DNA of 64,000 nucleotides from Trichaptum fuscoviolaceum. Its lineage: Eukaryota; Basidiomycota; Agaricomycetes; Hymenochaetales; Trichaptaceae. How positions within the stretch are numbered: position 1 is the stretch's first letter; each line of letters opens with the position of its first letter. The position numbers and the translations under genes were made by a program. The stretch lies in assembly GCA_910574455.1 (NCBI GenBank), contig CAJSYZ010000007.1, positions 5,079,974-5,143,973 on the forward strand, read 5' to 3'. Below are positions 57,264 through 64,000 of the stretch, one piece after another. The notes under the pieces are model-generated. The model worked only from the letters and a program-made list of their open reading frames with translations, ran no database searches and was not told the origin of the DNA.

Positions 57264-59149
57264 ATGTCCGTGAATCCAGTAAACAAGAAACGCATTGCGA
57301 AGGCATTGTCCAGTCTTTCGGGTTTCGTGAGACCGCAAGCTACACCTTCCTCCGAGTCTGCCTCAAACTCAACTCTTGATGAGACACCTCGACAAGATGG
57401 TCCAGCTCTCTTGCCGTATGACATCCTCATACACATTTTCATGCTTCTGGGACTGTGTGACCTACTTTCTGCTTCGATCGTGAGCGCGAATCCAGAGAGT
57501 GCAAGTGACAGCATGTGCTAATACTGCTCTCGTCTAGGTCTGCCGACACTTCCACGAAACATCGAAAGGTTTCGCTATTTGGCTCAAATTTGCGTCCGAG
57601 ACGCAAAGGTTCTTCGGTTTTCTGGTACTAGACCAAATCAGACTCCACAACTGCTGGGATATATCAGCAGCAGACTTACAAAAGGCCGTCGCTCAGACCA
57701 GAATTCTTCACAAAAATTGGTTAAAGGACTACGCGAAGCCGATGGAATCTTCAGTGATACATCTGAAGAAATTCAGTCTATCAAACGTGACAAAGGTTGA
57801 TGACGAGGATGTTGTGCTATTCTTCGCCTGTGAACGGCATATAGTCTTCGCTTATCCGGGTTTACCAATTGAAGCTTTGGACCTACAAACGGGCCTTAGG
57901 TTCACGAGCGACTATCTGATATGGAACGGTTCATCAAGAACGGCTCTCAGCTCCAAATTCACTCTCGAAAGTACGGATATATTCTTCGCCGAATATCATT
58001 CCCATACTGAAGAATCGAGGTGAGTACGGGATTGATGCACATTCGACTGTCGTGAACATGATTAATCCCTTGCAATACGGACAGTAATCCTACACTGTCC
58101 ATCGACATCATTTGTGTCCATCTCAAGCCTCTACTTAGAGAAGAACAACTTCAAGTCACACCAAGGGCCCGATTCTACCTACAAGGAAACTTTGTTTTCA
58201 TACAAGACACCATTGACCCAACAACAAGGCTTCTCTGTGTCCTTCTGGTCGACGTTGATTCTTCGTCTCTGTACCTGTATGTGATATTCGATTGGAAGAC
58301 GGGAAGCTCAGCAAAACTATTTATTTCCAGTCTAGTAAGCATCGTCACAAATCATTCTCTCCAGTCCGGCAAGTGCTCATGGACAAACGCAAGGAACAAA
58401 GAAAATCCTTAGCATTTGAAGGCCTACGCCTTTCTGAAGACGGCCATTTTCTTGTCATTTGCCACCCAGACATGTTGACGCGGTATTCAGATAGTCATCT
58501 CTCCCTTGATATACTGCGAGAATATGCGGCTCAATGGCCACCGGAAGAAGCCTCAGATACAGTCAGACGTCCACTATTTGAGAGGAGACTGTTATATCCT
58601 AACCAGCACGGCTTATCCTTCGATAACGAAACACTCTATCTGACACAAATACCTCAACGGCAGCTGAAACTGGAAGCATATGAATCCGAAGCTCCGAAAA
58701 TCTGTCATTTGCAAGTACATGCATCCCATGATGACGAATGGGCAATTGCCCAACATTATTCGCCATCATCGCTGGAGCTTATGCCACTGGCCTTCGGACC
58801 TCTAGACCCGTCGCTTCGACGGTCTCTACGGGGCCTAATCTCAATCATGAGGGACCCTGTCCTAGATGGCGGGCTCCCTCTCATGGGCCTCTCATTTACG
58901 CACGCCGTTTGGATCGAACAATTCGAGGCGCGAAGACGTGGGCGACGGATAGGCAGAAAGCTTCGCGTTCTGAAAATCCTCCCTTTCCAAATCATCTACG
59001 AAGATAGTGTCGCCCACCCGCGAGCTATGGAAGTAGATGTCCCCAAGAAAGTCCTCAACGATGCGAAACACCTGATAATAGAACCAGCAATATGTTCGAT
59101 CATAGTCATTGCGGGAAAGGATCAAGTATACAAATTTCGATTCGCATGA
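57264..59149 (+). CDS. F-box protein with long C-terminal domain, family D
   Basis: Paralogue of 40945-42899, about 550 residues. The F-box is ALLPYDILIHIFMLLGLCDL, then SASIVCRHFHETSKGF. The first intron lies at the same place as in the paralogue, just before the VCR motif. Further exons give LQKAVAQTRILHKNWLKDYA, ALDLQTGLRFTSDY, LYVIFDWKTGSSAKLFIS, LPLMGLSFTHAVWIEQFEA and MEVDVPKKVLNDAKHLIIEP, then KDQVYKFRFA. The junction near 58331-58354 is unclear: GTAAGC/CCAG gives the wrong phase, whereas a weak GTCTAG donor would keep frame. The annotation there needs cDNA, and a frameshift is possible. Confidence 0.78.
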
Positions 59150-59300
59150 TTGACTTCTACTGGCGCCTTTCACGAAATAGTCTCACCTGGAGACATACTT
59201 ACAATGTGTTGTTCTTTTAGCTTTTAATTCTTAATCAGAACGTACAAATTTCATTTATTACGAACAAAAAATGAAGAAAAGTAACGAAGCCTTGTATGTA

Positions 59301-61133
59301 TCACGCGGTCAGATCGCACTTCCCTGGCCTTAGTGCACACCACAGAGGCTGAAGTGGGATCGCTGCAATTCCCCGGGTCTGGACGCGTAATGCGAGATCA
59401 TGAAGGCGAGGTAAGGCCTCCCCGACGTTCCTCGCATCTCCACTGGGAAGAGTGGCACCCGTCCAAAAAATCTCTGCAGACGTCGCAGCTCTAGGCCACG
59501 TCACCGGGTCAAGGTTCGATGGCGAGCTCTGCTCCGTCCACAACAGGTGTTCACCTCCAAGCACCAGCTTCTGCTGCGCGTCAGTCAGGTTCGCGAAGGG
59601 GTCGAACGAGTACGCCTTCTGCCACGTCTTGAACGGGTCGCACCAGCTGTTCCCAAGTATGTTCTCCCCAACCCACCCACCGCCTCCGCAGTCGAGGTAG
59701 AAGTAATCCGACGCGGCGTGCACGAGCCGGAAGCCGCGCTCCGCAACCGCCTGTACGTCGTCGGAGCTGATCCAGACCATAACGATCGTGTCGTTCGCAA
59801 GCGACGTCACGTTGAAGCTCAAGACCATCTCCTCCCACACGACGGGCGTTTTGCCGAGCTTTCGCAGCGCGCCGTGCGTTGTCGCCGTGAAGTCACTCAG
59901 CGCGTCGAAGAGCGACTTTCCCGTGGAGTTGAGCTCCGCCTGGGTCTGTTCATCCTGTGTGTAGCAGTTTGTGTTCAGTTCGTCGCCGCCGGTGCCGAAG
60001 AGTGTGGAAGGGAACATGTGTGCGACAGCAGTGAGAAGGTCGGCCGTGAAGTTTTGTGTGGCAGGTGAGGCGAGACGCAGCTGTCCTGCAGGAGGTTCAT
60101 TGGCGAACGAGGCCCAAGGTGTGGCTTCGGCACAAGCGATGTGCTCCGGGAAGGCTTTTGAGATCACGGATGAGTGTCCAGGGGTGTCGATCTCGACCAA
60201 AACATCAATGCCACGCTAATTATACATTTCAGTCAGAGTTATTCGGAATCTTCTTGCAAAGGACACGTACTGCTGCAGCGTATGACACAATGTCGGAAAC
60301 ATCACTCGGTGTATAGACGTCCGAGGACGAATATGCACCCTTCTCTGAGAGTTGCATGAAGCCTGGTACCTGGAGGGGGAACGACTGGCTGTCTACAACG
60401 TGCCAGTGGAATTGATTCATTTTGACGAAACTCATTGCGTCCAGAGTGCGTTTTATGTCAGACACCTCGAAGCTAGAGAAGCATGGTCAGCTCAACTACG
60501 CAGTTTTATCTTAAGCAGCTCACAAATTACGGGAAGTATCGAGTAAGAGGCCTCTGTAAGGCTAATCAAGAATTAGCCCTCGTTACAAACAGAGGAACTG
60601 TAACTCACGAAAGCCGGAGCATCCGTGATGCTTAGAGGTGCGGTGGACATGAAAGTCACTCCTCCCGAGCTATACCAAAGCTGCCCAAATGTCGTCAACC
60701 CTCTGAACAAGCCCAGTGCGTTGTTCGCCTTGACAGTCGCCGTCGACCCATCAGCAGGTACGCTGAGCGTATAGCTTTCGTCCCTTTCTGTAACATCCTT
60801 CATCACCTCTGACGAGATAGTCGTGGACACCTTCCCTGTATTCAATTGCAGCACAAGTTGTGAGAGTTGACGTGCTTTCGACGCTCCTGGAACAAGTGAA
60901 GCGCCGCGGTCAATCGTGAGCGGCCCAAGTTTGTCGTTCTTCAAGAACGTCTGCGTCTGCGCGATGGCGTCCATCAAGTCATCCGACGGCCGGCTGAACG
61001 TTGTCCGGATCGCAAAATTGCTGGCCAGTCGCAAAGTCGTCGAACCATTCGTCATTTGACGAGGAGCAGGCCATAACGCGAGAACTTCAGACGCCAAAGC
61101 AAAGAGAAGAAGTAGTAGTGATGTTCGTGTCAT
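59301..61133 (-). CDS. Secreted beta-N-acetylhexosaminidase (GH20)
   Basis: About 555 residues, four or five exons. A signal peptide (TSLLLLLFALASEVLA) precedes ALWPAPRQM. The GH20 N-terminal domain is followed by GLLLDTSRNFF-type sequence, SFVKMNQFHWHVVDSQSFPL, VLVEIDTPGHSSVISKAFPE and the catalytic Asp-Glu pair in STLFGTGGDELN. Further motifs are TPVVWEEMV, DYFYLDCGGGGWVG and GGEHLLWTEQ. It removes terminal GlcNAc from chitin oligosaccharides and glycans; extracellular or vacuolar in fungi. Intact by every motif read. High GC at 59450-60150 creates long antisense ORFs. Confidence 0.93.
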
Positions 61134-61792
61134 TTTGAAGATACGTTGAAGTTGCCAGCAACAAGTCGCGATTTCCGGCGCTCTTGTACAGGCGTACTTT
61201 GCTCAAAAACCCGGGCAAGTCACTGTTTGCACTTGATGGAGGTGGTAGCCGACCAGTCAGCCGACTAGTGACCTCGGGGTACTTAGCTTTATACTCTAGC
61301 TCAAATTTGCGTCAAGAGAAGCGAAGCATCGGCTACTTCATTCCACCTGGCCAAGTATAGTTGTCCACGTTCCCGACAATGTTTCGCAGCATGCGGTCTT
61401 CTTGATCTCTGGGATTTGCTGTGCAGAAAGGAGAACAAACATATCACCTCATGACCGGGGACAACGGGCGATTGACGAGTCGAGATGGTGGTGGTAAGAG
61501 TAAAAGGCTGTTTCGTGCGCCAGACGTGTCACGAGAACAAAACTTATGACAAAAATACCTTCTCATGCCAGCACGAGCAGCTTCTTTCCAGGTTGATCAT
61601 AGATTATAAACTGCAGACGACATACAGGAGTCTATATGGTTCACTATCTGACGGTACAGCAAGCAAAGCGGGAGTAATTTTGGAATCGGGGGCGCACGAA
61701 GGATGGAGATAAGCGTCCGCACACACATGCACGATCTTAACCGAGAGGCATAAAGAAGCAAAGATTATAATGAAACGGAGGTAGAAGGGATG
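61134..61792. other. Intergenic, no supported gene
   Basis: Hexosaminidase promoter and 3' flank of the epsin gene. A repeated GACCAGTCAGCCGACTAGTGAC pattern (about 61251) is partly palindromic. Nothing else recognised. Confidence 0.45.
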
Positions 61793-63861
61793 TCACAATA
61801 GAAGATCGTCAAACCCGCTCGAGGTAGATTGTGTAGGAGCAGATGTTGTACCGGTCGACGGTCCGTGGCTACCTAAAGAACCTGAGCCAACACCTCCCCA
61901 GATGCTAGCTTGAGTCTTCTCCTTCTCCAAGTCTTTAATGGACTTCTTGCCCGCAGCATTGTTAGCTGGAGTGCTCGGCTTCGAAGTACCAAGCGAAAGG
62001 TTCCAGAGATCGTCGAAGCCGCCGGCAGAAGAAGCTGGTTTCGTTTGACTCTGACGTCCCGCATTGGAAGATGCGAACACAGACGTTGTCGGGGCCATAG
62101 CCGTATTCATCTGCATACCCATCGGGGGCGGCGACTTCGGAGCTAGCCCACCGAAGCTTGCCATACCCGCAGACGGAGAGAGAGGCGCGAATGTACTGGC
62201 ACCAAAAGCGCTTTGCACAGGTTGCACAGGCTGAGCGGATCTTTGCATTGAATATTGCACCGATGGTGCCGCTGGTGTTGTGCCAAGCACGTCGAAGAGG
62301 CCACTAGACGATAGAGGGGCCGTAGACGCAACAGTTGCTGTGGCGGGAGGTGAAGTCGGGGCCGCCTGAAAATCTGCGAAGTCATCATCGCCATCTATAG
62401 AAAGTAATGATTTGCGGTCAGTGATCGACAATTCCGAAGCTTAAAGACTACGTATGACTGCGCACCGTCGAGAGGATTCACCGCCGGAGCTGCGAGAGCG
62501 GGAAGTGCCTTTTCTGCATGTGCAGTCGGGGCCGGAACGGGGGCGGAAGAACCAAAATCGTCATCCAGAAATCCGAGAAGGTCGACTTCTTTAGCCTTAG
62601 AAGCTGCAGACTGTGCTGTTAATGCACTAGTCGATGAACGTGTAGTGGTCGTAGAAGGGCTTGTTGTGGTGGTTGCAGTAGACGATTGATGAGGGACTTC
62701 ATCATTGCCCGCGTCGTATTCATCAAATCCGCGCTGGTTTGGTGCCGAATCGCGGAACCCACTGCTTGAGCTACCGCCACCCGAATAACCGCCGCCTGAA
62801 TATCCACCATAATCTACATAATCCACAAATATGATGAGAAGATTGGGGCCTTGAAGAGAAGCTACTCACCACGATCATAACTTCCACCTCCACCTCCTCC
62901 TCCTCCACCGTAACTCCGGCTTCCACTACCCATGCTATCGCTGCCAAATCCGCCATATCGCCCGCCACTGGCACCGAAGGAGCTCATGCCGTCGTTGCCC
63001 GTACCAATATATTTGTTTCTGTTTGCCTTCGCCTTTCGCCTTTCCGTTCGAATGCGTTCAACGTCCATTAAGAGCTCGGAAATTTCCTTTGAACGGTTGC
63101 GCACTAAAGTATTCTCCAGTAAGTTTCTACGTAGAATTTGAATTTGTTATAAGCTCACCATTGATACCCTGATCTTTGCCCTTTTCATCGATGTAATGGA
63201 AGTTTCTGAGCATTTTAATCGTGGAAAGATGGGAACGAGCATCATCTACGACACGTTCACTTCCGTGCTTGACGATGTATTCCAGTAATTGCAAGGCCTA
63301 AATTGTCTACTTTAGTGCTTCGCAATAAAACGAAAAGCGTTGCTCCTAGACAGACCTTGTAGATTTCTCTCCATTGTCGCGCTTCCTTATCCATGAAACG
63401 CGAGTAGATTGCAGGCATAATCTCGTTGAATTGCTGGCTGAAGTGAAGCGTAGCCGTCTTTTAAACGATGGTTACTTATGCAATGTTTGATATACATACA
63501 AGTTGAACGTCCTGTCATAATGAAAGCCTCTACTTGAGCGAATGGTAGTCAATGTAAAGGCAAAACACGTACCCTTGTGCGATCTCCTGCATCAATGTCG
63601 AGCTCGCACCCCTGTAAATCGTTAGAGGTAATCAGTCCAGCACAGTTTGGCCCATACCAGGGTTCGTCATTCGTAGCCTCCCTGACTTTTGCTTCCATTT
63701 CCGATACGTTCAGGACCATATTCTTGGCCTAAGGTCATCTTGTCAGTGACTTGTGTAGCCCAACCCAATCATATCTCGCCACAGACCTGATTGTAATAAC
63801 TTTTAATGTCATAGATAGATACTTGAGATAAAGCGCTTCCGAGCTGTTCGAGGCGATCCAT
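61793..63861 (-). CDS. ENT3: Epsin-like ENTH protein, Ent3/epsinR type
   Basis: Clathrin adaptor of TGN/endosome traffic, about 540 residues in many short exons. The start MDRLEQLGSALSQVSIYDIK and then AKNMVLNVSEMEAKVREATN DEPW, GASSTLMQEIAQ, FQQFNEIMPAIYSRFMDKEA, RQWRQIYKALQLLEYIVKHG and RNRSKEISELLMDVERIRTE form an ENTH domain close to yeast Ent3 rather than Ent1/2. A Gly/Tyr/Ser repeat region follows (YGGYSGGGYSGGG). Then come VDLLGFLDDDFGSS (clathrin-box-like), DDDFADFQAAP and FDDLWNLSL, typical gamma-ear or GGA binding motifs, and GFDDLLL at the end. The identification is firm; Ent3 rather than Ent5 is inferred from the ENTH sequence. Confidence 0.9.
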
Positions 63862-64000
63862 GTTGAGCGACCGTGTCGAACAAACCGCTCAACGACGAGG
63901 AAGGTGGTGGACAACGAGCAAGAGTCTTGCTCGTATGTAGTCCAGAGATCGCCCTTCGTGTCACCTTCAAGTTCGGCTGTGACGCTAATCATTACTTAAG
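63862..64000. other. Upstream region of ENT3-like gene (window edge)
   Basis: The promoter side of the epsin gene, cut by the window end. No further feature recognised. Confidence 0.4.

Noticed and set aside
1..64000. CRISPR arrays, operons, bacterial transfer islands
   Set aside because: No regularly spaced repeats, and genes are intron-rich and fungal throughout.

Overview
The window looks like nuclear DNA of a filamentous basidiomycete, probably an Agaricomycete. The evidence is protein-coding genes broken by many 48-70 bp GT-AG introns, a multi-exon P450, expanded F-box and BTB/POZ families, fungal-type HIS1, RAD52, RPAP1 and Ent3 genes, and short non-autonomous DNA transposons. No operons, CRISPR arrays or prokaryotic signals are visible. 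Exon boundaries were derived by eye from splice consensus plus family conservation.

Layout. 0-5 kb: a 608 bp TIR element, gene-poor DNA, a BTB gene, a truncated BTB relic and a candidate U1 snRNA gene, the last three on the minus strand. 6-10 kb: a cytochrome P450 (+) and an F-box gene (-). 11-13 kb: a nested transposon island, made of an hAT-like element with an exact 8-bp target duplication and a pogo-like element inserted in it, then a third TIR-bounded element. 13-16 kb: a second BTB gene and a decayed F-box pseudogene. 16-28 kb: mostly conserved housekeeping genes, namely a conserved fungal family often mislabelled GGPP synthetase, HIS1, a small F-box-tail ORF, a Ser/Thr kinase, and RPAP1/RBA50 divergent from the kinase. 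28-36 kb: three F-box genes, a second U1 snRNA candidate and a third BTB gene. 36-43 kb: CCDC25/JLP2-like, an SDR oxidoreductase, an F-box/LRR-like gene and an F-box gene with a long C-terminal domain. 43-48 kb: a second copy of the 0.6 kb TIR element, GSH2, and a nested pair of TIR elements. 48-64 kb: ISA2, an unknown 4-5 exon gene, RAD52 and GUS1 sharing a divergent promoter, a second F-box/C-terminal-domain paralogue, a secreted GH20 beta-hexosaminidase, and an Ent3-type epsin.

The accessory part is dominated by predicted ubiquitin-ligase adaptors (F-box for SCF, BTB for CUL3). The three intact BTB genes share a C-terminal four-cysteine module with an EP-x-WW core. They also share a tiny last exon encoding an LPW motif, which simple ORF calling misses. 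Three F-box genes share a phase-0 intron just before the F-box. The two U1 snRNA candidates differ at one base over about 167 nt and have identical promoter spacing. Each sits 5' of a BTB gene, which points to an inverted segmental duplication.
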